From positions 1-63,368 of the forward strand of contig JABFSR010000025.1 in NCBI GenBank assembly GCA_013140495.1: a DNA stretch of 63,368 bases. The letters run 5' to 3'. The DNA is from Verrucomicrobiota bacterium. Lineage in GTDB: Bacteria; Verrucomicrobiota; Verrucomicrobiia; Limisphaerales; JADLHS01. Below the pieces are notes generated by a model. The model worked only from the letters and a program-made list of their open reading frames with translations, made no database searches and was not told where the DNA came from. Within the stretch, counting starts at the first letter, position 1, and each line of letters begins with the position of its first letter. The translations under genes and the position numbers were made by a program. Shown here piece by piece: positions 44,617 through 54,500 of this stretch.

Positions 44617-46641
44617 TCAATAAGGCCGGACGAGACGATAATATGTCTGGACACCGGTCGCCGGTTGCGGTGCGCCGCTCGCGCCATTGCTGCCGGGAAC
44701 GTCCTGCCAGTCCGGGCTTGTCAGGCTGCTGGATTTTTGGAGTTTGGTGCCAGCGGCACCGTTCCATGAAACAGTTGCGTTGCCGCCGCCGGCGACGATG
44801 CTGTTGATCTTGAGCGGAGGCAGGTTGTAGAGGCCGACGTCGTCCACGCCAAAATACCAACTGTCAGTTCCGGCGTGTGCGAAGCGGAGGCGGACCTTGG
44901 ACTGATTGTCGGCAAGTGGCAGGCGGAAGATTTCCACACGCTTGGACCCGACTGTGTCATTATCCACGCGGCGGCTGATGTAGGGCGCGAGGGTGGACCA
45001 GAGATTGGAATCCACACCGATGAACGCGCCGTAATAACCGCCAACGATTCCCAAAACTGGATCATTGTACTGGGCGACATCCGTGTAAACGTTCGTCAAG
45101 GTCGTCAGCGCATCAATTGAGCCGTCCAAGTTGGTCATCACGTCGGGACCATCCAGCATGTAAACGACCGGCAACCAGACCGCTCCTTGGTTCACTGAAT
45201 ACTCGACTGCCCCGATGCTGTCTTGATTTTGTTCCCAGAGGCTGTGGAAGGAAAGATAGACGTTGGTGTACCCCGATACGTCGAAGTCCTTTGTGAACAT
45301 GTAAACGACCTGACCAAGCAGACCTAACCGGTAACCGGAGTTTCCAAAGGCAAAGCGACCGGTTGCCAGGTTCGTGACGATTGTGCCGTTGACGACGTTG
45401 AATGGATTGACGGAAAGAACGCGCTGGTAGTCCGTGGCCTCGCCCGGTGGCTGAGGCAGGCTGTTATACAACTGGCTGTAAGTGTCAAATTCGCTGGTAA
45501 AGCGCGCAGCGTCCACGACGGTCCAATTCGTATAGGCGGCGGAATCGAGGTTGGTCATCGTGATGAACGGCTCGGACGTGGGGTCAAGTTGCGTGTCCAG
45601 ATTGGTCACGGTCCAGCCCGTCGGCACGCCGCCTTCCGGCGTGCTGTTGAAGTTTTCAAAAGCGCCAGGGATCGGCGACGGCAGAATTATATCAACGTAA
45701 GAGCCGACCGTGAAAGAATACTGGTTCGTGGTATTCGGAACGGGACCGCCGTCTTTATTGAACGCGATTTTGTACGTGTGAACAGAACTCGGCGGCAAAA
45801 AGCCAGGCGGATCATACGTCACGGTGGTATCTGAACCTGTCTTTTGGATTGAGGGCGAGACTGGCGAGCCATCCAAACTCAACTGGATTGAGCTGTTGTT
45901 CAAGGTCGGCGTTCCGTCCCTCAAAACGACGCTTACCGCAGCCGCAGGGTGGACACCCGCAGCATTATCAGGTGGAGAAGCAGTGGAGACGGAGATCGGC
46001 ACCGGCGACACCGCGATGGAGATATTTACGTTGTCCATGTAGCCGTCTATTGACGTACCGCCCGCCGTCTTGACTTCAATGATCTCGACGGCGGCAAAAC
46101 GCGCCCCCGAAGGCACCACACCCAACAAGGTATCAGCAGCCCAAGCCCGCTCCGGCACCGTCGTGCCAGTGCCCAACGCGCTCACAAACGCGGCTCCGCC
46201 AATCCGAACCGGGGAACCGATCGGACTGCTGCCACTGTCGAGGAACTGAACGGATAGGGTTCCGTTGTCGTTCTGCGCCTGATAAGTGCTGAACTGGGCG
46301 TAAAGGTTGTAACTCACTGTTCCGCCGTCGATCTGTGCCTCGGTGATCCCGCCAGCAGCAAGAGTAAATGGGGAGCCTGTGGCTGGATAAATGTTGGTGG
46401 ACACAGAGCCATTGATTCCAGCTGCGCCTGTCATGTATTGGAGACCACCCGCAGGCACGAGCAAGTTTGGCAAAGTGTAGTTCGCCGCGTAATTGTAGGT
46501 AGGGGTGCCGAAGAGATTGCTGGCCCCTTCAAAATCTTCTGAAAGAAGCGTGACGGCCTGGGCGGAACCCAAGAATGAAAACGAGCCCGCGAGAATCGCC
46601 AGGCCAGAACAAACCGGTTTGATTACAGAACTTTTTCGCAT
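44617..46641 (-). CDS. Secreted multidomain protein with a shared jelly-roll-like domain
   Basis: The 674-residue protein starts at ATG 46641 (MRKSSVIKPVCSGLAILAGS) with a signal peptide. The N-terminal region is beta-rich, then an Ig-like domain (SPPDNAAGVHPAAAVSVVLR, SIQLSLDGSPVSPS). The central domain (about 330-610: NFNSTPEGGVPTGWTVTNLD, FHSLWEQNQDSIGAVEYSVN, VVYMLDGPDVMTN, AHAGTDSWYFGVDDVGLYN) is strikingly alike the N-terminus of the phosphoesterase at 51512. The closing module is LTSPDWQ...YYRL. The domain resembles adhesin or MAM-type sandwiches. An in-frame extension to 46731 overlaps the upstream gene. It is probably part of one operon from the pseudopilin downwards. Confidence 0.85.
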   Translation of the reverse strand: MRKSSVIKPVCSGLAILAGSFSFLGSAQAVTLLSEDFEGASNLFGTPTYNYAANYTLPNLLVPAGGLQYMTGAAGINGSVSTNIYPATGSPFTLAAGGITEAQIDGGTVSYNLYAQFSTYQAQNDNGTLSVQFLDSGSSPIGSPVRIGGAAFVSALGTGTTVPERAWAADTLLGVVPSGARFAAVEIIEVKTAGGTSIDGYMDNVNISIAVSPVPISVSTASPPDNAAGVHPAAAVSVVLRDGTPTLNNSSIQLSLDGSPVSPSIQKTGSDTTVTYDPPGFLPPSSVHTYKIAFNKDGGPVPNTTNQYSFTVGSYVDIILPSPIPGAFENFNSTPEGGVPTGWTVTNLDTQLDPTSEPFITMTNLDSAAYTNWTVVDAARFTSEFDTYSQLYNSLPQPPGEATDYQRVLSVNPFNVVNGTIVTNLATGRFAFGNSGYRLGLLGQVVYMFTKDFDVSGYTNVYLSFHSLWEQNQDSIGAVEYSVNQGAVWLPVVYMLDGPDVMTNLDGSIDALTTLTNVYTDVAQYNDPVLGIVGGYYGAFIGVDSNLWSTLAPYISRRVDNDTVGSKRVEIFRLPLADNQSKVRLRFAHAGTDSWYFGVDDVGLYNLPPLKINSIVAGGGNATVSWNGAAGTKLQKSSSLTSPDWQDVPGSNGASGAPQPATGVQTYYRLVRPY

Positions 46642-46684
46642 AAACGTATCAGGTTTTGGATTGTTAATGAGCTTTTCGTTTGGT

Positions 46685-47173
46685 TCAAGGCACACAGACC
46701 GCCGGGAATTTGCCGTCCGGGCCGGCAACATTCCATTCTGTCAAAATCTTTTCTCCGTCCGGTGAACTTACCGTATGCCAGTCGGCATCCTCGACCCGTT
46801 TCACGAACCGGAAAGTGTTGCGTGAGTCGCGTGCCAGTGGTTCCGCCTGGCCCGCCCGCACTTTTTCGAGCTGCACTTTGAACTCGGGCGCATACTTTTC
46901 AAGGTAGGCAATTTTGCGGCTTGCCTTGTCCTTGGGATTGCCATTGTACGCAATGACGACCGCCCGCACCGCGTCTTCCTCGGCGTTGTTCAGTCCTCGA
47001 ATCGGGGGCAGCGCCTCACGTGACGCTGCAAACAGTTTCTTTTCACTCAAGTCGTAAAAAAAAGTTTGTTCCGAGACGCCATCGCCTTGCCGGAGGAAGC
47101 GAACCAACATGAACGTGGCAACGCCCAACAGCGCGACTGCGAGAACAAGTTTGAAAACGTTCGACCGATTCAT
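46685..47173 (-). CDS. Membrane-anchored protein of unknown function in the pseudopilin cluster
   Basis: The 162-residue protein has one N-terminal membrane segment (VFKLVLAVALLGVATFMLVR, about 6-25) and no cleavage site. The rest, FFYDLSEKKLFAASREALPP and AIAYLEKYAPEFKVQLEKVR-like helices, should face the periplasm. It lies 26 bases after the pseudopilin stop and 43 bases before the next gene, so operon membership is likely. An N-terminal anchor with a periplasmic globular body fits a minor component of a secretion or pilus-like machine, but I know no named family that matches. Confidence 0.7.
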   Translation of the reverse strand: MNRSNVFKLVLAVALLGVATFMLVRFLRQGDGVSEQTFFYDLSEKKLFAASREALPPIRGLNNAEEDAVRAVVIAYNGNPKDKASRKIAYLEKYAPEFKVQLEKVRAGQAEPLARDSRNTFRFVKRVEDADWHTVSSPDGEKILTEWNVAGPDGKFPAVCVP

Positions 47174-47198
47174 GTCATCGTATGGCTGGTGTGTGGAA

Positions 47199-47987
47199 TC
47201 AGTGCGGATCGGCCTTCACCGACCACCAGCACTCGTCGCGGTTGCACGGGATGCGGCCGGCATCAAGCAACTCTGCGTGACCATCCGCCAGTGCATAGTT
47301 GGATCGGCGGTTGTGCCGCACGGCACCCTTGTCGCCTTGGGCCACCCGGTTAAATCCCGGCGCATTTGGAACATCATACTTCCAAATCCACCAGCGATCA
47401 TTCGGCCACTCATTTCGGATATCGCTGTGTCCGTCACCGAAGATAATCGCTTGAGAGGGCTTCTGAATGTTGCTCGAACGACAGAGGTTGTTCTCATAAC
47501 CGGCGGGACGGCCAAACGGCGGCGGGGCACCCCCTCCTTCCCAATGCACATTCACTGCGGCAATGCCACTGAGTAATTTGATTTCACCATCCACCGCCAA
47601 GCCGGCTATTTCCGGTGCTGGCGGCAACTTGTCCCGCATGCCCTGGGAGTAAACCTCTTTTTGTTCCGTCGGGCAGTCGTAAACTTTTGCGTTCTTGCCG
47701 ACGTAATTGAAAATGTAGGAACGCCAAGAAGTCTCAAAGCCAGCCGGTAGCCGATCCTGAATCGGCGGCATCCACTGATTGTTGTCATCGGCATACATGT
47801 GAGTCCCCACAGTGAGTTGCTTCATGTTGTTCAGGTCGGAGATTTGTTGCGCCTTGCCTTTCGCCTTTGCCAAAGCCGGCAAAAGCATGGCCGCGAGGAT
47901 CGCGATGATGGCAATGACCACCAACAGTTCAATTAGCGTAAAACCGCGCAACCCGAAGCATCGGGCATGACGAACCGGCATTTTCAT
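47199..47987 (-). CDS. Type II secretion/type IV pilin-like prepilin
   Basis: The 262-residue protein has a class III leader ending in G, then [20 protein letters not shown], the hallmark of prepilins cleaved and methylated by a prepilin peptidase before Phe. The body carries [20 protein letters not shown] and a C-terminal [18 protein letters not shown], the H/DG motif of the DUF1559-like pseudopilins that are highly multiplied in PVC bacteria. The ATG at 47987 is preferred to the GTG at 48005. It heads a four-gene minus-strand cluster with secreted proteins and may form a filament or secretion tip. Confidence 0.9.
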   Translation of the reverse strand: MKMPVRHARCFGLRGFTLIELLVVIAIIAILAAMLLPALAKAKGKAQQISDLNNMKQLTVGTHMYADDNNQWMPPIQDRLPAGFETSWRSYIFNYVGKNAKVYDCPTEQKEVYSQGMRDKLPPAPEIAGLAVDGEIKLLSGIAAVNVHWEGGGAPPPFGRPAGYENNLCRSSNIQKPSQAIIFGDGHSDIRNEWPNDRWWIWKYDVPNAPGFNRVAQGDKGAVRHNRRSNYALADGHAELLDAGRIPCNRDECWWSVKADPH

Positions 47988-48198
47988 TGGTTTTTTTATG
48001 TCCACCGCACTGCCAAAAATCCGCCCGTCACGGGGAGGACCTGTCAGGATTTGCGCGTCACTATAAGGCGGAAGCCTTGGTTTTCAACACCCCGTTTAGG
48101 GGGGAGTTTTACCGGAAATTTGCTTTCCACGCATTCGCCCACAGATATTCCACCGGCACCCTCAGATTGAACGAGGCAGTTGAATTGGTGGTTCAGTA

Positions 48199-48308
48199 GA
48201 GGCGACACCTCGTCGCCTTGAGGTGAAAGTGACGCCAGCGCCGCTGGAGGGGATTGCACCCAAGCGTGGACGTTGCCGCCACGCTCAATCGACGAGGCGT
48301 CGCCTCTG
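48199..48308. repeat. Inverted-repeat element in the gap upstream of the pseudopilin
   Basis: Arms 48199-48216 (AGAGGCGACACCTCGTCG) and 48291-48308 pair in 17 of 18 positions. The spacer between them includes a GCGTGG...CCACGC stem. The rest of the 349-base gap 47988-48335 shows no gene; a promoter for the pseudopilin cluster should lie in 47988-48190. Confidence 0.65.
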
Positions 48309-48335
48309 CCGGCGTTCCTACTGCATCACTTCGGC

Positions 48336-49904
48336 TCAGTCATAGCCGAGCGCCTTGATCATCGGCTGCAGCTTTTCTAGGTAAGGTTCCAAGTGACACC
48401 GGTAGTTTTGCCAGCGGCCAATGGCGCGTCGGCTGACCGGCTTGGTCACCTCGGCGTAGCTCGGGGATCGCAGCGGTTTGCTTCGCGCGTGTTCGTCAAA
48501 GCGCATGACCCGGTCGTCCCACGCCATCCCCAGGAATTCCAACGCCCGCCGTGAAACGCCCTCCATGTCCTCCACAAGTTCCTCGTAGCGCACTTCGAGG
48601 AACGGGTTTCGCAGTCGTGGCAGGATCGTTCGCCAGAAACCCATCACCGAGAGATACTGCGTCACCGTTCCATCCAGACTGAGATAGGCGGAGCTGACAG
48701 GGTTCGGGGTCAACGGCTGCATGAAACAACTCAGACAAACATCCCTCGGATCGCGCAGAGCGATCAGGAATTTTGCCTCCGGAAAAATCCGAGCCGCCGC
48801 CGGAATCAACACGTTCAACGCGGGATTCTTGTCCACAAGCATTTTGTCTCCGAGCGTCTTGCCGAGATATAATTCAGTGAACCGGAAGTAATCGTTGCGC
48901 GATTGTTTCAACAGGCTGGCCGGTGCCGACTCCAGGACTTCGAGCAGCGACGCCTCCGTTGGAAATCCCTTGCTCAACGGGAGGTACGCCTCGTCGTGGA
49001 GAATGTGTGTTTCCTCGGCGCTGATGATTTCCGGATGAGAATCGAGCACCTGCTCCAACAGCGTGGTGCCCGAGCGTGGATGCCCGCACAGAATCGCGAA
49101 CCGCCGCCGTGGCTGCAATGCGTCGGATGCCGCGGCCCATCGCTCAAGCACTCCTGCCGTGATGGTGTCCTCCATTTCCCGCACACGCGCCTGAATACCA
49201 CGCAAGGTGGCGGCATGATTCATTGCGAGAGGTCGCACCAAAGCCTTGGCTTCAAGGAACGCCTCGAAGGCTTCATCATAGTGCGCTTGCCGGTCCAGGA
49301 TTTCGCCAAGTTCGTACCAGCCACGCGCACGCCGCCAGGGATCAGTATCGCCACCCTTTAATACTTCCCGCACGCGAGCCTCGGCTTCTGGCAGGCGACC
49401 TGACAGCCGATCCAGCCGTGCGCGCACCAATCGTGTTGGGGAGTGGGTCGGATCCAGACTCAGCGCGCGTTCCGCGAGTTCGATGGCTTGTTCCAATTGC
49501 GCGTGGCGTTCGTTAAGTTCCGCCAACGCCACCAGTGTTCCGAGTTCAACTTGGAACTTGGAACCTGGAACTTGAAACTCGTTGGCGGCGCGCTCGAAGT
49601 AACGCCGGGCGAGATCATAGCTGCCGAATTCCTGACAGCGTCGGCCTGCCTCGGCCAATACGTCCGCTTTCTTAACCGATACACGAACGGCCTTTTCAAG
49701 ACATTGTTCCGCAGAAGCGTAGTCGTAGCGCAATCCGTGAGCGCGGGCCAGATCCAACTGGATGCTGGCATTCGCGGGATCCATCCGTCCGGCCCTTTCC
49801 AAAGTCTCAATGGTCTGCTGATAATCCTGGCGCTTCCAGGATTCGGCTGCCTCCTGGAACATGCGAGAGAGGGAGCCTTGGGAGACGAGCCGTTGCCGTT
49901 TCAT
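48336..49904 (-). CDS. TPR-containing sulfotransferase
   Basis: The 522-residue protein starts MKRQRLVSQGSLSRMFQEAA. Residues 10-240 form tetratricopeptide-like helical pairs (YQQTIETLERAGRMDPANAS, AIELAERALSLDPTHSPTRL, YDEAFEAFLEAKAL). The C-terminal domain is a sulfotransferase with the 5'-PAPS loop FAILCGHPRSGTTLLEQVLD (about 290) and the 3'-phosphate part AKFLIALRDPRDVCLSCFM. Such fusions sulfate proteins or small hydroxyl acceptors. Four to five 7-base repeats at 49544-49578 encode FQVPGSKFQVELG within the TPR region. It is divergent from the LuxR-type gene. Confidence 0.87.
   Translation of the reverse strand: MKRQRLVSQGSLSRMFQEAAESWKRQDYQQTIETLERAGRMDPANASIQLDLARAHGLRYDYASAEQCLEKAVRVSVKKADVLAEAGRRCQEFGSYDLARRYFERAANEFQVPGSKFQVELGTLVALAELNERHAQLEQAIELAERALSLDPTHSPTRLVRARLDRLSGRLPEAEARVREVLKGGDTDPWRRARGWYELGEILDRQAHYDEAFEAFLEAKALVRPLAMNHAATLRGIQARVREMEDTITAGVLERWAAASDALQPRRRFAILCGHPRSGTTLLEQVLDSHPEIISAEETHILHDEAYLPLSKGFPTEASLLEVLESAPASLLKQSRNDYFRFTELYLGKTLGDKMLVDKNPALNVLIPAAARIFPEAKFLIALRDPRDVCLSCFMQPLTPNPVSSAYLSLDGTVTQYLSVMGFWRTILPRLRNPFLEVRYEELVEDMEGVSRRALEFLGMAWDDRVMRFDEHARSKPLRSPSYAEVTKPVSRRAIGRWQNYRCHLEPYLEKLQPMIKALGYD
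49544..49578. repeat. 7-bp tandem repeat inside the sulfotransferase coding region
   Basis: Units GTTCAAC, TTGGAAC, TTGGAAC, CTGGAAC and TTGAAAC follow in register on the plus strand. Because 7 is not a multiple of 3, a change in copy number would shift the sulfotransferase frame. Confidence 0.6.
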
Positions 49905-50041
49905 AGTCACGGTGGCAAAATGGGAGACGGCAGACCCAATCGCAAGCGGTCTTTGCCATGGTTGCCGCAAAGGAAACAACATTTGCCAGCACGCCATGTC
50001 TGAGCTATAAACTTTGAGTGTTCAAGAAACGTCCAAGAGTT

Positions 50042-51358
50042 ATGTTGCCGCCTTCCAAGCGGGAGCCATCCTACTGGCGCGGACGATTGTTCAAAAATGT
50101 CTTCACCTACAAGGGAAAACGGGTCGAGGTCAGCAGTTGGTCGGTAAAGATCCAACTGTTCGGCAAACGGAAGACATTTTCGTTGAGTTCACGAAATCGC
50201 ACCCAGGCTGCGGACGAGGCATGTCAGATTTACGAGAACATCATCGAACACGGGTGGGAAAGCGCCATGCAGGGCCGCAGTGGTGCTGTTTCACGATCCA
50301 AACCCCGCAACGGCTCCAAGATTTCATCCGACTTGATTGTGGCGGATGTTGATTATTGGAGGCGGCGGCTTATCCGTCGGAAGTACTCCGAGCATTCCAG
50401 CCCGGAGAGTGACGGAGAACTCTCCGTTCGCATCGAGCACGCCCACACGAGCCACTATTTTCCTTTGGGTACCTGTGATGAAACCCAGGCCGCCGACAAG
50501 GCAATGAAGGTGTATCAAACCGTTGTCAACCGGGGTTGGGCCAACGTGAACGCAACTTTTCCGCGCGAGCTTTCTGTGGTGCTGCGTTGGCAGGACAACC
50601 CGCTTACCTGGACTTACACCACCATCCACACGCGAATTCAGTCCACAGTCCAGAGTCCACAGTCCAGAGTCCACAGTCCAGAGACTCCGGACTCCGGACT
50701 TAAAGCTGGAAGCCGGTCGCCGGAATACACCATCGCACTGATCGAGCCTGATGCGGGCATTCGAATTGCCATGGAAGCGTGCGCCAGCGGCCAGGCCGGG
50801 TTCCGCTGCGGGATCAGTTTCGCCAGCGCTGCGGAGGCGCTTCGCGAAATACCCAGGTCGCCTGTGAGCTTTGTGCTGGCCAATCACGATCTGCCGATCG
50901 AACCAGGCACGGCTTCTCTGGACGAGCTGCAGCAAATCAAGCCAGGGTTGGCTGTGGTGTTTTATTCCGTCTTCGAGGATACCGACCACCTCTTCAAAGC
51001 CACCCCCGGCGGCTCGGGCATTTATATGTTGAAGCGCACTCCTTCACTCCGGCTGTTTGAGCCAATCGCGGAAATGACCGGCCCGGTCACCCGCGAGAAG
51101 ATCGCTTCGCACATCCGCGATTACTTTCAACGGCTTGCCGCTTCGCTGCCATCCGATCCAACCTCCGGAAAACTTGCCAAACTTACACCCCGCGAACACG
51201 AGGTCCTGGCACTGTTGAGCAAAGGTTACTTGGACAAGGAAATCGCCGATTCCCTCCGCATCAGCATCTGGACCGTGCATGGCCACGTGAAAAATATCTT
51301 TGAAAAACTCAACGTACACAGTCGTTCGGGAGCAGTCGTGAAATATCTGCAAAAATGA
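50042..51358 (+). CDS. Atypical LuxR-type regulator with a degenerate receiver and duplicated N-terminal domain
   Basis: From ATG 50042 the protein has 438 residues. The N-terminus holds two alike units of about 60 residues, each starting YWRxRL and ending in TQAADxAxxxYxxxxxxGW. They look like small DNA- or RNA-binding modules (AP2/Arm-like by pattern, not proven). A low-complexity linker (QSTVQSPQSRVHSPETPDSG) is encoded by three 14-bp repeats. A receiver-like domain follows with acidic Glu235 and Asp237 and Lys331, but the phospho-acceptor site is Asn281 (VLANHDLP). The C-terminus is a complete LuxR helix-turn-helix (LTPREHEVLALLSKGYLDKE, TVHGHVKNIFEKLN). Control is thus likely phosphorylation-independent. 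The gene is divergent from the sulfotransferase. Confidence 0.85.
   Translation: MLPPSKREPSYWRGRLFKNVFTYKGKRVEVSSWSVKIQLFGKRKTFSLSSRNRTQAADEACQIYENIIEHGWESAMQGRSGAVSRSKPRNGSKISSDLIVADVDYWRRRLIRRKYSEHSSPESDGELSVRIEHAHTSHYFPLGTCDETQAADKAMKVYQTVVNRGWANVNATFPRELSVVLRWQDNPLTWTYTTIHTRIQSTVQSPQSRVHSPETPDSGLKAGSRSPEYTIALIEPDAGIRIAMEACASGQAGFRCGISFASAAEALREIPRSPVSFVLANHDLPIEPGTASLDELQQIKPGLAVVFYSVFEDTDHLFKATPGGSGIYMLKRTPSLRLFEPIAEMTGPVTREKIASHIRDYFQRLAASLPSDPTSGKLAKLTPREHEVLALLSKGYLDKEIADSLRISIWTVHGHVKNIFEKLNVHSRSGAVVKYLQK
50640..50681. repeat. Three 14-bp tandem repeats in the regulator coding region
   Basis: AGTCCACAGTCCAG is repeated exactly three times, followed by AGACTCCGGACTCCGGACT. A loss or gain of one 14-base unit shifts the frame and separates the N-terminal modules from the receiver and helix-turn-helix. 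Confidence 0.85.
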
Positions 51359-51511
51359 AACGGTGTGGGACAGGCGTTCTGGTCTCGCCGGATCGAAACG
51401 TTGGAACCCACCAGAACAAGGCATTGCGTGAATTTGTTGGAAGTATAGTTTGGCGTCAATCCGTCGGACCGCTTTGTGCAGGTTCGTTTCAATCATGTTT
51501 AGCCAGAATCT

Positions 51512-54500
51512 ATGAAATGTTTTTGCCGAACCGCAGCGGCGACGATGGTCATCATGCTTTTCGCCTTGATGAGCATGTGCGTGCCGACTGTGGCTGCCCC
51601 AATCACCCTGCCGCTGCCGATCCATCTTGAAAACTTCGACGCGGTAGCGGAAGGCGGTCTGCCTGCGGGCTGGTCCCGGACGAACCATTCAACTCTCCCA
51701 TTCGCCAGTTCCAATCTCAACGATCTCGATTCTGCTCCGTATGCTGGCTGGCTGGTCGTGGATCGGTCTCGCTTCACTTCAAATTTCCTCACCTACGCCG
51801 CCCACACGCCCCAGGATTATTCCCGCGTTTTGTCCATCAACACTGCCAACGTTGTGAATGGCCAGGTGGTGACGAATCTGGCCCAAGGAAGGTTCATGTT
51901 CTGTACTTCAGGCTGGCGTGAAGGCAGTCAGATCCAATATTTGTTTTCGCCGGATTTCAATCTGGCCGGCAAGACAAACATCTACGTTTCGTATCACAGC
52001 CTCTTTGAACAGAATCAGGATAGCTTTGGTGCCGTGGAGTACTCGGTGAACAGCGGCGCGACGTGGCTGCCAATTGTGTACATGCTGGACGGGCCGGACG
52101 TGTTGACAGGTGCCGGTGGCGCGATTGATGCAATCAAAACTTTGACCAACCGATATGCCGACGTCGCCACGAATTTTGTCGGCGGCGTTTCCTACGGCGG
52201 ATTTTACGGTGCATTCATCGCAGCAACCATCTCGCAATCACTGGCGACAAACATCAGCGCACGCGTGGACGACAATGCAGTTGAATCAAAACGGGTTGAA
52301 CTATTCCGATTGACTGCGGCAGACAACCAGTCCGCCGTGCGCTTCCGATTCGCTCACGCCGGCGCGGACAGTTGGTACTTCGGCATTGATGACTTCGGGC
52401 TTTACAGCATTACGCCCGGCGCGCTGCCGGTCATTTCAAATGCGCCGCCAAGTCTGAATGTCAGCGCAGGTTCTGCTGCCACCTTCACCGTCGTTGCGGG
52501 CGGGACACCGCCTTTCAGCTACCAATGGCGGCTTAACGGCACGAACATTTCAGGTGCTACGAATGCAGGCTTTGCGATTTCAACAGTGAACAGCAGCGAC
52601 CAGGGCGTTTACACCGTGGTTGTGAGCAACAGTTCCGGCGCAATTGAAAGCGCAGGTGCGACATTGACGGTTTATGTACCGGTCGTCACCGGGCAATGGG
52701 ATTTCGATCTCGGTGATCTGCGGGCGACAGTCGGCGCGGATTTGGAGTTTCTCGCCGACACTGCGAACTTCACGACGTTCCCGGTGGTGACGATCAATGG
52801 CCAGCCGGCTCAAGTGATGGGCTTTGGCAGCAACACGATCACTCAGGGCTGTTACATGCGACACGAGGTCAAGCCCAACGGCGGCGGCCAGTTCGTCAAC
52901 CAGTACACGCTGCTCATGGATGTGATGTATCCGGCGCCGAGCAGCGATCAGTGGCGTGCGTTGTTTCAGACCGACCCGTTCAATCACGAGGGCAATGATG
53001 CTGATTTTCTTGTCGGTAACGCGAGCGTGCTGCCAGACCCGAACGGCGTTGGCGCAGAATCGCAGTTCAACGGCTCGTTCTCACCGGACACATGGTATCG
53101 CGTCGCCTTCGCAGTGGACCTCACTGCATCGGCGGGCCAGCAACTCAAGAAATACGTCAATGGCGTGAACGTCGGCAGTCAGTCATTGTCGGGTGGCGTG
53201 GATGGCCGCTACGCTCTCGGGCCAACCGCGCTTCTTTTCACCGCCGGGATTGGCGCGGGCGGTTTCACACGACCGGGTTTTGTGAACAGCATCCAGTTCG
53301 TCAACGGCTGGATGTCACCCGCCGCGATTGCCGCTCTTGGCGGACCGACTGCGGACGGACTTCCGGCGGGCAACGCCGCCATCCGGATCACCAATCTGGT
53401 CGCTGCTGCTGCGTCCGTCACATTGAACTGGATGTCGCCCGACGGCGCTTGCTTCGTGGAGCGGACAACAAATCTCTTTTCCCCGAACTGGCAGGTGGTC
53501 AACAGCACAATCACCAATCGAAATCTCAATGTTCCAATCAGCAGTAATACCGCGTTTTATCGGGTCGGCCAGATCAAACCGGACATCCGGGTCGGGCAGT
53601 TGCCAGACGGCGAGCAAGCCATACCTTCCAAGCAAATCCTTCGCGCTGCGGGAAAACAAATCCAGTTCAGTGGCCGGCCTGTGGACCTCGTGCTCTCGCC
53701 AGATGGAAAATTCATTTACATCAAGAACATTAACAACCTGCTCGTCGTGGATGCTGCGACATGGGCGCTGGTTCAAACCATCAGCTATCCGGGCAGCGGC
53801 GCATCATTGCACGGGATCGCGATGCGCCACAGCGGTTCGCATGTGTATGTCACGGGCGCAGGAAACGAACTCTACGAATGGGCCGTCTCCGTGAACGGAA
53901 CGGTCACCTTCTCGCGCACCATCGCGATGCCCGGCGGCTCGTTTCCTTGCGGCCTTGCAATCTCTGCCGATGACTCCAAAGCCTATGTCTGCCTCTCCAT
54001 CGCAAACAAACTCGCCGTGGTGAACCTGACCAGTGGTGCGGTCACACAACAGATCACCGTGGGCATTGCGCCATGGGACGTGGTGCTCTCGCCCGATGGA
54101 AACACAGCTTATGTTTCCGACTGGGGCGGACGCTTTCCAACTGGTGGCGATCTCACTGCACCTTCTGCCGGCACTCAGGTGGTGATTGACAGCCGGGGTG
54201 TGGCGGCGAGCGGCGTTGTGTCTTTCGTGAATTTGTTGACCGGTCTGCAAACCGCGCAGACCGCGACCGGCTTGCATCCGTGCGATCTGGAATTGAGTGC
54301 GGACGGCCAGACGCTCTATGTGGCCAATGCAAATTCGGACACGGTCAGTGTGATCAATACCGTCACGCGGGCGGTCAAGGAAACCATCCTCGTGCGGCCC
54401 GATCCCACGTTTCCGTACGGGAGCGCGAGCACCGGTCTGGCGTTGAGCAGGGATGGTTCGAGTTTGTTCGTGACCAGCGGAGGGAACAACGCCGTCGCAC

